This document shows positions 48,128 through 58,300 of a stretch of 64,000 nucleotides of DNA, piece by piece. Under the pieces are notes generated by a model. The model ran no database searches, had not been told where the DNA came from, and saw nothing but the letters and a program-made list of their open reading frames with translations. The first letter of the stretch is position 1, and every line of letters starts with the position of its first letter. The DNA is taken from NCBI RefSeq assembly GCF_006517435.1, contig NZ_VHQG01000005.1, positions 265,222 through 329,221 on the forward strand, written 5' to 3'. The stretch is from Schumannella soli (GTDB taxonomy: Bacteria > Actinomycetota > Actinomycetes > Actinomycetales > Microbacteriaceae). A program made the translations under genes and the position numbers.

Positions 48128-50617
48128 ATGTTCGAGAGATTCACCGACCGGGCCCGACGGGTCGTGGTGCTCGCCCAGGAAGAGGCGAAGCTTCTCAACC
48201 ACAACTACATCGGCACCGAGCACATCCTTCTGGGCCTCATCCACGAGGGCGAAGGCGTCGCCGCGAAGGCACTCGAGAGCCTCGGCATCTCGCTGGATGC
48301 CGTGCGCGAGCAGGTGCAGGACATCATCGGCCAGGGTCAGCAGCAGCCGACCGGCCACATCCCCTTCACCCCGCGCGCCAAGAAGGTGCTCGAGCTGAGC
48401 CTGCGCGAGGCGCTGCAGCTCGGTCACAGCTACATCGGCACCGAGCACATCCTGCTCGGGCTCATCCGCGAGGGCGAGGGCGTCGCCGCTCAGGTGCTCG
48501 TCAAGCTCGGCGCCGACCTGAACCGCGTGCGCCAGCAGGTCATCCAGCTGCTCAGCGGCTACCAGGGCAAGGAGCAGGTCGCCGTCGGCGGCAACGACCA
48601 GGCCCCCGACAAGGGATCGCAGATCCTCGACCAGTTCGGGCGCAACTACACGCAGCTCGCCCGCGACGGCAAGCTCGACCCGGTCATCGGGCGCGAGAAG
48701 GAGATGGAGCGGGTCATGCAGATCCTCTCCCGCCGCTCGAAGAACAACCCCGTGCTGATCGGCGAGCCCGGCGTCGGCAAGACCGCCGTCGTCGAGGGCC
48801 TCGCCCAGGCGATCGTGCGCGGCGACGTGCCCGAGACGCTGAAGGACAAGCAGCTCTACACGCTCGACCTCGGCTCGCTCATCGCCGGATCCCGCTACCG
48901 CGGAGACTTCGAGGAGCGCCTCAAGAAGGTCACCAAGGAGATCCGCACCCGCGGTGACATCATCACCTTCATCGACGAGATCCACACGCTCGTCGGCGCG
49001 GGTGCCGCCGAGGGCGCGATCGACGCGGCCAGCATCCTCAAGCCGATGCTCGCCCGCGGCGAGCTGCAGACGATCGGCGCGACCACGCTCGACGAGTACC
49101 GCAAGCACTTCGAGAAGGATGCGGCCCTCGAGCGCCGCTTCCAGCCGGTGCGCGTCGAGGAGCCCTCGCTGCCGCACACGATCAACATCCTCAAGGGCCT
49201 GCGCGACAAGTACGAGGCCTTCCACAAGGTGTCGATCACGGATGGCGCCCTGGTCGCGGCGGCGAACCTCGCCGACCGCTACATCCAGGACCGCTTCCTG
49301 CCCGACAAGGCCATCGACCTGATCGACGAGGCCGGCGCGCGCCTGCGCCTGTCGATCCTGTCGGCCCCGCCGGAGCTGCGCGAGTTCGACGACAAGATCG
49401 CCGAAGTCCGCGTCGGCAAGGAGTCGGCGATCGAAGACCAGGACTTCGAGAAGGCCGCGAGCCTGCGCGACGAGGAGAAGAAGCTGCTCGGCGAGCGGCT
49501 GCGCCTCGAGAAGCAGTGGCGTTCGGGTGACGTGGCCGCGAGCGGCACCGTCGACGAGGGCGTCATCGCCGAGGTTCTGGCGAACGCGACCGGCATCCCC
49601 GTGTTCAAGCTCACGGAGGAGGAGTCGAGCCGCCTCATCTTCATGGAGAAGGCCCTGCACGAGCGGGTCATCGGCCAGGAGGAGGCCATCTCGGTCCTCG
49701 CCAAGACGATCCGCCGCACCCGCGCCGGACTCAAGGACCCGAAGCGCCCCTCGGGCTCGTTCATCTTCGCCGGCCCCACCGGCGTCGGGAAGACCGAGCT
49801 CGCCAAGGCGCTCGCCGAGTTCCTCTTCGACGACGAGGGTGCGCTGATCTCGCTCGACATGTCGGAGTACGGCGAGAAGCACACGGTCTCGCGCCTGTTC
49901 GGAGCCCCTCCCGGGTTCGTCGGCTTCGAGGAGGGCGGCCAGCTCACCGAGAAGGTGCGCCGCAAGCCCTTCAGCGTCGTGCTCTTCGACGAGATCGAGA
50001 AGGCGCACCCCGACATCTTCAACTCGCTGCTCCAGATCCTGGAGGAGGGACGTCTGACGGATGGTCAGGGTCGCGTCGTCGACTTCAAGAACACCGTGAT
50101 CATCATGACCACGAACCTCGGCACGAAGGACATCACCGGCGGCCCCGTCGGCTTCACGCTCGAGGGCAACACCGAGAACAGCTACCGGGCCATGCGCGCC
50201 AAGGTGGTCGAGGAGCTGAAGAAGCACTTCAAGCCGGAGTTCCTGAACCGCGTCGACGAGACGATCGTGTTCCCGCAGCTCTCGCAGGACGAGCTCAAGC
50301 AGATCGTCGGCCTCTTCATCAAGCGCCTGCAGGACCGCCTGCTCGACCGCGACATGACGATCGAGATCTCGGAGCTCGCCCGCGAGGAGCTCATCAAGAT
50401 CGGATGGGAGCCGACCCTCGGCGCCCGCCCGCTGCGCCGCGCGGTGCAGCACGAGATCGAGGACCGGCTCTCGGAGGAGATCCTGCACAACCGCCTCGTC
50501 GCGGGCGACCACGTGCAGGTCGACTTCAAGGACGGCGAGTTCACCTTCGCGACCGGGCGTCAGCCGGGCCGCGAGCTCACCGAGGCCGCGGCCGCGATCG
50601 AGGGCTCGGCCTCCTAG
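48128..50617 (+). CDS. clpC: ATP-dependent Clp protease ATPase subunit ClpC
   Basis: An 829-residue unfoldase from ATG 48128. Two Clp-N repeats ([34 protein letters not shown] and [30 protein letters not shown]) precede AAA domain 1 (Walker A GEPGVGKT, Walker [13 protein letters not shown]). The UVR-containing middle domain ([32 protein letters not shown]) separates it from AAA domain 2 ([20 protein letters not shown], and the ClpP-docking VGF-type loop). It feeds proteins to ClpP. It is monocistronic with a structured leader and a UUCG terminator. Confidence 0.97.
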   Translation: MFERFTDRARRVVVLAQEEAKLLNHNYIGTEHILLGLIHEGEGVAAKALESLGISLDAVREQVQDIIGQGQQQPTGHIPFTPRAKKVLELSLREALQLGHSYIGTEHILLGLIREGEGVAAQVLVKLGADLNRVRQQVIQLLSGYQGKEQVAVGGNDQAPDKGSQILDQFGRNYTQLARDGKLDPVIGREKEMERVMQILSRRSKNNPVLIGEPGVGKTAVVEGLAQAIVRGDVPETLKDKQLYTLDLGSLIAGSRYRGDFEERLKKVTKEIRTRGDIITFIDEIHTLVGAGAAEGAIDAASILKPMLARGELQTIGATTLDEYRKHFEKDAALERRFQPVRVEEPSLPHTINILKGLRDKYEAFHKVSITDGALVAAANLADRYIQDRFLPDKAIDLIDEAGARLRLSILSAPPELREFDDKIAEVRVGKESAIEDQDFEKAASLRDEEKKLLGERLRLEKQWRSGDVAASGTVDEGVIAEVLANATGIPVFKLTEEESSRLIFMEKALHERVIGQEEAISVLAKTIRRTRAGLKDPKRPSGSFIFAGPTGVGKTELAKALAEFLFDDEGALISLDMSEYGEKHTVSRLFGAPPGFVGFEEGGQLTEKVRRKPFSVVLFDEIEKAHPDIFNSLLQILEEGRLTDGQGRVVDFKNTVIIMTTNLGTKDITGGPVGFTLEGNTENSYRAMRAKVVEELKKHFKPEFLNRVDETIVFPQLSQDELKQIVGLFIKRLQDRLLDRDMTIEISELAREELIKIGWEPTLGARPLRRAVQHEIEDRLSEEILHNRLVAGDHVQVDFKDGEFTFATGRQPGRELTEAAAAIEGSAS

Positions 50618-50683
50618 GCCGCGTCGGGCCGTTGCGGCCCGCGGCGCGAGCCGCGCATCCACTCCCGGGCTCCGGCTCGAACC

Positions 50684-50717
50684 ACAGGGGCGGGGATCTT
50701 CGGATCCCCGCCCCTGT
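50684..50717 (+). terminator. clpC terminator with TTCG tetraloop
   Basis: A 15-bp perfect stem ACAGGGGCGGGGATC/GATCCCCGCCCCTGT closed by TTCG, 66 bases past the clpC stop. Confidence 0.8.
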
Positions 50718-50764
50718 CGTGCATCCGGGCATGCCTGCGGCATCGGCCACCCTCGCGCCGGTTC

Positions 50765-50770
50765 TAGGCT
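50765..50770 (+). promoter_or_regulatory. -10 hexamer TAGGCT, leaderless start
   Basis: TAGGCT ends seven bases before GTG 50777. Confidence 0.55.
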
Positions 50771-50776
50771 GGGTCG

Positions 50777-51286
50777 GTGCCCTCCGAGTTCCAGGTGCGC
50801 CGCGCGCGCACGAGCGACGTGCCCCGCATCCTCGAGCTGATCGAGCCGCTCGTGCAGTCGCGCATCCTGCTCGGCAAGGAGCGCGTCGTGCTCTACGAGG
50901 CGGTGCAGGAGTTCCGGGTCGTCGAGGCGCCGGACGGCGAGCTGCTGGGATGCGGCGCCCTGCACGTCATGTGGGAGGACCTCGGCGAGGTGCGCACCCT
51001 CGCGGCCGCCGACGGCATGCGCGGCCGCGGTGTCGGGCACGCGCTGCTCGAACGACTCGAGGCGGACGCGCTCGAGCTCGGCCTGACGCGGCTGTTCTGC
51101 CTGACCTTCGAGACCGACTTCTTCCAGCGCCACGGCTTCACCGAGATCGGCGAGGGCGTGGTGCCGCCCGAGGTCTACGCCGAGCTGGTGCGCTCGACCG
51201 ACGACGGCGTCGCCGAGTTCCTCGACCTCGCCCGCGTGAAGCAGAACACCCTCGGCAACACGCGCATGCTCAAGACGCTCGTCTGA
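50777..51286 (+). CDS. argA: Amino-acid N-acetyltransferase (N-acetylglutamate synthase)
   Basis: A 169-residue GNAT from GTG 50777. RRARTSDVPRILELIEPLVQSRILLGKERVVLYEAVQEFRV is the substrate-side N-terminus. LLGCGALHVMWEDLGEVRTLAAADGMRGRGVGHALLERLEADALELGLTRLFCLTFETDFFQRHGFTEI contains the acetyl-CoA loop RGRGVG and is close to short actinobacterial NAGS proteins (the Rv2747 type), which make N-acetylglutamate for arginine synthesis without the amino-acid kinase domain. It is monocistronic, outside any arg cluster. Confidence 0.85.
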   Translation: MPSEFQVRRARTSDVPRILELIEPLVQSRILLGKERVVLYEAVQEFRVVEAPDGELLGCGALHVMWEDLGEVRTLAAADGMRGRGVGHALLERLEADALELGLTRLFCLTFETDFFQRHGFTEIGEGVVPPEVYAELVRSTDDGVAEFLDLARVKQNTLGNTRMLKTLV

Positions 51287-51387
51287 GCGCGGCGGCGTGC
51301 CGTGACCGTGATCGCGTGCCGCGCATCCGATTCCTGGGGGCTTGAGCGAACCGCGCGTGCCCTGCGGGGCTGGGCGAGCGGCGGGCT

Positions 51388-51393
51388 TACCCT
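51388..51393 (+). promoter_or_regulatory. -10 hexamer TACCCT, leaderless start
   Basis: TACCCT ends seven bases before ATG 51400. Confidence 0.55.
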
Positions 51394-51399
51394 GAGCGC

Positions 51400-52026
51400 A
51401 TGTCGACGCCCGAGCACCCGCGTCCGCTGCCGCCGGAGGTCTACCGCCGTCGCCGACTGCTGGTGTTCGGCGGTCTCGCGGTCGTCATCGTCGTGCTGGC
51501 GCTCATCCTCTGGCCTCGCGGCGGCGGTGACGCGGCCGGCGGCAAGAGCCCCTCGCCGTCGCCGACCGTCTCGAAGGGGCTCGCCGACCTGAACCCCAGC
51601 GGCAAGGCCTCGGGTGCCGCCGCCACGACCTGCTCGCCGTCGGCGATCACCGTCACCGCCGTGCTCGACAAGACCAACTACGGCGCCGACCAGCAGCCGC
51701 AGATGTCGATGACGATCACGAACTCGAGCGCGACCGCCTGCAGCGTGGATGTCGGCACGGCCGCTCAGGAGTTCACGATCACCTCGGGTGAGGACCGCAT
51801 CTGGGATTCGAAGGACTGCCAGACCGATCCGACCAACGACGTCCGCACGATCGATGCCGGGCAGTCGCTGAGCACGGCGGCGCTGCCGTGGGAGCGGGTG
51901 CGTTCGGATCCGTCGACCTGCGACCAGACGAACCGCACCCCGGCGACCGGCGGCGGGGCGACCTACCGCCTGCAGGTGAAGCTCGGCGCGATCCAGTCGG
52001 AGCAGCTGCTCTTCGTGCTCGCCTGA
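51400..52026 (+). CDS. Membrane-anchored extracytoplasmic protein (DUF4232-like)
   Basis: A 208-residue protein. A Pro/basic cytoplasmic head (residues 1-20), the LLVFGGLAVVIVVLALILW anchor (21-39), a Gly/Ser/Pro linker, then an Ig-like beta domain from CSPSAITVTAVLDKTNYGADQQPQMSMTITNSSATACSVDVGTAAQEFTITSG to the C-terminus. Four Cys in the domain can form two disulfides. The strand pattern resembles DUF4232-type domains of secreted actinobacterial proteins. No enzymatic motif; a binding or wall-structural role is possible. Confidence 0.65.
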   Translation: MSTPEHPRPLPPEVYRRRRLLVFGGLAVVIVVLALILWPRGGGDAAGGKSPSPSPTVSKGLADLNPSGKASGAAATTCSPSAITVTAVLDKTNYGADQQPQMSMTITNSSATACSVDVGTAAQEFTITSGEDRIWDSKDCQTDPTNDVRTIDAGQSLSTAALPWERVRSDPSTCDQTNRTPATGGGATYRLQVKLGAIQSEQLLFVLA

Positions 52027-52034
52027 GCGTTCCG

Positions 52035-52080
52035 GGCGCGGGATCCTCACGTCCAGACTGACACCTGACGGTCCCGCGCC
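52035..52080 (+). terminator. Hairpin after the DUF4232-like gene
   Basis: A 9-bp stem GGCGCGGGA/TCCCGCGCC with a 28-base loop, starting nine bases past the stop. Weak as a terminator because of the long loop. Confidence 0.35.
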
Positions 52081-52108
52081 GTCCACTGTCCGTCATCTGT
52101 CGTTCATC
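52080..52108 (+). promoter_or_regulatory. PHO-box-like repeats phased by 11 bases
   Basis: CGTCCAC (52080-52086), CGTCATC (52091-52097) and GTTCATC (52102-52108) recur every 11 bases. PhoP/RegX3-type boxes in actinobacteria are direct repeats of GTTCAYC-like 7-mers with 4-base spacers. They lie about 100 bases before the -10 of a gene encoding a phosphatase domain. Binding is inferred. Confidence 0.4.
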
Positions 52109-52205
52109 TGACGCGGGCACTGTCGTCGCGAGCCACCCGGCCGCGACCCCGATCGCGCTCGGACGACTTCGACGCCCGACTCTGGTGCTGAACCCTGCTC
52201 ATGGG

Positions 52206-52233
52206 TATGGTTCACACCATGACAGCGCTGTCA
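52206..52233 (+). promoter_or_regulatory. Promoter -10 and LacI-type operator of GH92-PAP2 gene
   Basis: TATGGT (52206-52211) is a likely -10. The perfect 14-bp palindrome TGACAGCGCTGTCA (52220-52233) covers the expected start of transcription; its AGCGCT core is the classic half-site junction of LacI/CcpA-family operators. A second dyad, ATGGT-tcac-ACCAT (52207-52220), overlaps the -10. Confidence 0.6.
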
Positions 52234-52317
52234 CCCGCTCCGGCGGGCGCGCGTCGCACCACCAGCACCACCACCATCTCGGCGTCGCGCCCGTCGCGGC
52301 CACACGAAGGAACCCCC

Positions 52318-55300
52318 GTGTCGCTCCAGCACGTCCTGCCCGCTCCCGCGCGCGCCCTCGCCGGCGTCGTCGCTTTCGCGATCGCCGCCGGCGGCGCCCT
52401 CGCCGTCGGCCTGCCGGCCGGCGCCGCTCAGGCCGCGCCCGCGCCGACCGACTACGCCTCCTACGTCGACCCATTCGTGTCGACCGCGGCCGACGACGGC
52501 AACGACCTCCCCGGTGCGCAGGCGCCGAACGGCCTCGCCAAGGTCAACCCGATGACGGTGCCGAACCGCAACCACTCGGGCTACGACTACACGCAGAGCA
52601 AGATCGCCGGCTTCACCAACACGAACCTCGACGGCGTCGGCGGCTCGGGCGGCGGCGGCGACATCCTCGTCGTCCCGACCTCGGTCGACTACACCTCGCG
52701 CCCCAGCACCGGCTCGTACGCGCACAGCTTCTCGCACAGCGACGAGGAAGCCGCGCCCGGCTACTACCGCGTCGGCCTCGACGCGATCGCCGGTAAGGAC
52801 GGCGCCGTCACGACGCCGGGCGGCACCATCCAGTCGGAGCTGACTGCGACCACCCGCACGGGACTGCACCGCTACGCCTTCCCGGCCGGGTCGGCGCCCT
52901 CGCTCGTGGTCGACCTCGCGAACAACTACACGAGCCGCACGGCCTCGTCGCTGACCGTGACGAAGCTCGCCGACCAGCGCGCCGCGATCTCGGGCCGCAT
53001 CGCGGGCTCGTTCAACGGCGCCGCCTACCAGCTCTACTACTACGCCGAGACGACGAAGCCGGTCACCTCGGTGCAGACCTGGGGCGCCGCCGGCGCGGCC
53101 CTCAGCTCGGCCACGACGCAGGACGGCGTCGACACCGGTGCCGTGCTGAAGTTCGCCACGGCGGATGCCGCCGACGTCGAGCTGCGCGTCACCCTCTCGC
53201 CGATCAGCGCCGACCAGGCCCGCATCGACCAGCAGGCCGAGATCGCCGGCGCCACCTTCGACCAGGTGCGCGCCGCCACCCGCGCCGTCTGGAACGGCCG
53301 TCTCGGCTCGGTCGACGTGACCGCCTCGACCACGAGCGACCCCGACGGCTCGCTCACGAAGCTCTTCTACACGCACCTGTACCGCATGTTCGCGCTGCCG
53401 ATGAACGCGACCAGCACCTCCGGCACCTACCGCGGCGTCGACGGCGCCGTGCACCGCGCCGAGGGCTTCACCTACTACGACGCGTGGTCGTCGTGGGATG
53501 ACTTCCGCAAGTACTCCGTCTTCGCCTACGTCGCGCCCGAGATGTACCGCGACATGGTGCAGTCGCTGATCTACCTCTTCGCCGACTCGGCATCCAGCGG
53601 AACCGCGCTCAGCTCGGCCGTGCACTCGGTGCCGACCGTGCGCTGGGAGCGCTCGTCGGTCATCATCGCCGATGCGATCTCGAAGGGCTTCACCGGCTTC
53701 GACCGTCTCGGCGAGGCGTATCCCGCGATCGACACCCTCGTCGGCCGCTACACCGGCGCCCAGCTGCGCGCCGGCTACATCGCGAACGACCCCGGCAACA
53801 GCGTGCAGCGCGGCTACGACCAGTGGGCGCTCGCGATCATCGCCGACGCGCTCGGCCGCACGGATGACGCGACGAAGCTGCGCGAGCAGGCCGCCTTGCC
53901 GATCGCGAACCTGATCAAGCCGGGCGCGTTCACCGCGGCCGACGGCACCCAGGCCGGCCTCCTCACCCCGCGTGACGCGAACGGCAACTGGACCAGCGTC
54001 GACTACGAGCGCTTCGAGGCCGCGAGCCTCTACCAGGGCACGCTCTGGCAGTACAACTGGTACGACGCCTACGACATGGACGGCCTCATCCAGGCCATGG
54101 GCGGCACCGACGCGACCCGTCTCGCGCTCGAGCACATGTTCGGCGAAGACCGTCCGAACGACGGCAAGGGGATGCTGCACTCGAACGCCAACGAGATCGA
54201 CCTGCAGGCGCCCTACCTCTTCAACTACGTGGGCGAGCCGAGCCTGACCCAGAAGTGGGTGCGCTCGATCTACACGAAGGAGACCTGGAACCGGTACATC
54301 GCGACCGGCAGCACGGGCGAGGCGCCGAGCGCGAACGGCGAGTTCACCCCGCCGATCAAGACCAAGGTCTACAAGCTCGACCCGGCCGGCTTCCTGCCGA
54401 CCATGGACAACGACGCGGGCACCATGTCGACGATGTTCGTCGCCGCATCCATCGGCCTGTTCCCGGTGACCGCGGGCTCGTCGCAGTTCCAGATCGGCTC
54501 GCCGTTCTTCGACAAGACCACGATCAACTACGCGAGCGGACGCAGCTTCAGCGTCAGCGCGAAGGGCGTCAGCGCCGACGACTACTACGTGCAGTCGGCC
54601 ACGCTGAACGGCGAGGCCTTCGGCAACACCTGGCTCGACTACGCGGATGTCGTGGGCGGCGGCAGCCTCGACTTCCAGATGGGCGCGACGCCGTCGAGCT
54701 GGGGATCGACGACGGCGCCGGCCTACTCGCTGAGCACGGCCGATGAGGGCGGATCGCAGCCGGGCGCCGCGACCGTCGCGGTCGACGCGAACACCGTGCA
54801 AGCGGCCGCGAACGGCGCCGTCGACGGCACAGTCACCATGACGCTGAGCGGAGGCCGCTTCGCCGGCGCCGCCGGCACGAACCTCACCGGCTCGGGCGCC
54901 GCGACCGTCGCGGGCCTGCCCGCCGGCCTCGCCGCCGACGTGACCGTCGCCGACGCGACCTCGGTGCGCATCCACGTCACCGGAACCGCGACCGAGGCCG
55001 CGCGCTTCTCGATCGGCTTCGCCGACAGCGCCTTCGCCGATGGCCTGACGGCCCGCGAGGTGACCGGACCCGGACTCTCGAGCCGTGACCCGCTCATCGT
55101 CTCGGTCGCCTCGGCCGAGCGCGTCGCGCTGCAGCAGCTCATCGACCAGGCTGCGCTCGTGCGCCCCGGCAACTACTCGGCCGCGAGCTACCGCGCGCTG
55201 ACCTCGGCGCTCGAGAACGCGCGCACCGTCGTCGACGCGGCCACCGCCTCCACCGCCGACCTCCGCGCCGCCGCCGACCGCCTGAACGGCGCGATCGCGG

Positions 55301-58300
55301 GCCTCGCGCTCGACCAGGGCGCCTACCGCACCCTGCAGGCCGAGGCCTCCGACGCCTGGTCGGCCGGTCAGCTCAAGAACGAGAGCTTCCAGTCGGGCGG
55401 CAACCTCGGCGGCGTGACCACGGGCTCGTGGGTGCGCTACGACGACCTCGACTTCGCCGGGGCGTCGCCGCAGAGCGTCGCCATCCGCTACTCCAGCAGC
55501 GCCTCGAGCACGGGTGCGCCGAGCCGGGTGGATGTGCGCGCGGGCGACGCGAACGGACCGATCGTCGCGACCGCATCCCTGCCCGGCACGAACGGCTGGG
55601 GCAACTACACGACCGTGACCGTCGCGATCACCGACCCGGCCGCACTGGCCGCCGCGAAGCAGGCGTCGTTCACCTTCACCGCGCCCTCGGGCCAGCAGTG
55701 GGTGTCGAACTTCGACTGGTTCCAGTTCTCCACCGACCCGGTCGGCGGAGCCCCGGTGACCACGATCAAGCTCACCGCGCCCAACGCCACCGCGACCGGC
55801 GGCGGCTCGCTCGCCCTCAACCTCGCGAACGGCAAGTTCGAGAACGTCACCAACGGCGCCTGGGCGCAGTGGAACGGCGTCGAGCTCGGATCCGGCGTCG
55901 TGAAGGTGTCGGTCGAGTACGACAAGCCGCAGTCGCGCGCCGCCGCCGACTCGGCGATCGAGCTGCGCCTCGGCTCGCGCACCGGAACCGTCGTCGCCAA
56001 GATCGCGCTGCCCTACACGGGCAGCGGATGGGGCACGACCGGCACCGCGACCGCCGACCTCGACCCGGCCGTCTTCGCCGGCACTCAGACCGTGTTCGCG
56101 GTCTTCACCTCGACGACGCAGAACTCGAACCAGCCCTACGTCGCCAACGTGAACTCCTTCGAGCTCATCCCGAAGCCGGCATCCTCGTCGGTCGCGAACG
56201 AGCTCGAGGCCGAGAAGTGGGTGACCAAGAGCACCGCCGACCTCAAGAGCGAGAACAGCACCTGGAACAACGCCGGGCCCGTCACCAACCTCGGCGGCAC
56301 CGCGAACGGCGCCTGGCTCGACTACGGCACGCTCGACTTCGGCGACAAGGCGGTGACCGCGATCACGGTGCGCTACGTCAACAACTCGAGCCGTGTCGGC
56401 GACAACACCTCGATCGACGTCGTGCTCGACGGCTATGACCCGGCGAAGCTCGGCACTCCGGCCGTCAACATCCCGCTGCCCGTGACCGGGTCGTCGTGGA
56501 GCGCCGACGGGACCGTCACCGCGAAGCTCGCGGCGCCGATCACCGGCAAGCACAGCGTGCAGCTCGTGTTCCACACCACCCCGGCGGCGAACCGGCCCTA
56601 CGCCGGCAACGTCGACAAGCTCGTCTTCGAGCGCGGCATCGTGACGACCGGCCTCGCGGCCGCGATCACGGCGACCGAGGGTCTCGCCGCCGACGGCGCG
56701 CGCTACTCGGCGATCGACTTCGCTGTGTTCCAGCGCGAGCTCGCCGCGGCGAAGAAGCTCCTCGCCGCGCCGACGACGCAGAGCGCCGTGGATGCCCAGG
56801 CCCGCAGCCTGCGCCTCGCCGCCGGCCAGCTCGTGCCGGTGTCGAGCATCCGACTGGATGACGCCATCGCCCAGGCGGCGGCCATCGACGCCGACCGCTA
56901 CACGGCGGACTCGTTCGACGCCGTCGCGTCGTCGCTCGCCGCGGCGAAGCGCGTCGCGGGCGACACCGCGGCGAGCGACGCGGACCGTGACGCGGCCACG
57001 GCGGCCCTGACCGCCGCGCTCGCCGGGCTCGTCGTGAAGCCGGCCGCGGCCCCCGCCGCCCCGGTCGCCGCCTCGGCGGTCGCGGCCGACTCCAGCGTCA
57101 CCGTGCGCTGGGCCGCCGTCATCGACGCGACCACCCCGGTCACGAGCTACCTCGTCGACCTCGACGACAGCCACCAGGTGACGGTGGAGGCGAGCCAGAC
57201 CTCGGTCGTCTTCACCTGGCTGAAGGCGGGCGAGACGGTGCGAGCGCGGGTCACCGCGATCAACGCCGCGGGCGCCTCGACGCCCACCGAGTGGACGACG
57301 CCGGTCGTCATCGGCGCCCCGGCTCCGGCGGCGAACCAGCCGCGCGTGGCCGCCGCCGGTGCTTCCGCTGACGGCGCCGCCGCATCCGCCTCGCCGTTCG
57401 CGGCCAGCGCGCTCGCGGCCGGCTACAGCTCCGACGCCTGGCCCGCCACGTCGAACGGCAAGGACTACCTGGTCAACCTGCTCAGCGGCGTCAGCACGCT
57501 CGGCACCGACGTGCTCGGCGCGAACAAGGCCCTGCCCAACTCGGCCGCGGTGACCGCCGCGAACGACCAGGTCGCCATCCGCATCAACAACTCCGCCTCG
57601 ACCGCGCAGGTGAAGAAGGCCGAGATCGACGCCGACAACAGCCCCACGGTCACCATGGCCGACGGCTTCGGCTCGCGTCTCGGCTCGCTCTACCTGACGG
57701 CCCTCAACGGCGGCAAGCTGCCCAAGACCTCGGCGCTGTTCGGCCGGGTCACGCAGGGTCTCGACTCGACCGGCACGGCGAAGGACACCTACAACTACCT
57801 GCGCCCCTACGTGCGCCTGGGCTTCGTGGGCGACGGCGGACGCATCTACGAGTCGAGCAACGGCTCATACGCGGGGCTCGCCGGCAACGGCTCGTTCCCG
57901 AGCGGCCACACCTACTCGGGCTACGTCACCGGCACCCTGTTGGCGACCCTGCTGCCCGAGCTGGCGCCGCAGATCCTCGCCCGCGCCTCGGAGTACGGCG
58001 ACAACCGCATCGTGCTCGGCTTCCACTACCCGATCGACGTGATGGGCGGACGCATGGCCGCGCAGGCGACGATCGCGCACCGCTGGGCCGACCCCGAGTT
58101 CGCGGCGCTCATGACCGAGGCGCACCAGGAGCTCGAGAGCGTTCTCGGCGCCGCCTGCACCGACGGCGGCTACGGCGACGACCTCAACGCCTGCGCCGGC
58201 GCGCTCTACGACGGCCTCGACGACACCGCGGCGACGAAGCTCTACACCGAGCGCCTCAGCTACGGCCTGCCGCAGAACGGCGTCGCCGGGCAGAAGATCA

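Noticed and set aside
47654-51133. A 1159-codon open frame on the complement across clpC
   Set aside because: It is the antisense of clpC with high-GC third positions; the product is an Arg/Glu/Asp/Leu mixture with no domain, and clpC on the plus strand is unmistakable.
52231-57174. A 1647-codon open frame on the complement across the GH92-PAP2 gene
   Set aside because: It is a composition shadow made of Gly/Arg/Val/Asp with no motif, fully antisense to a gene with clear catalytic motifs.
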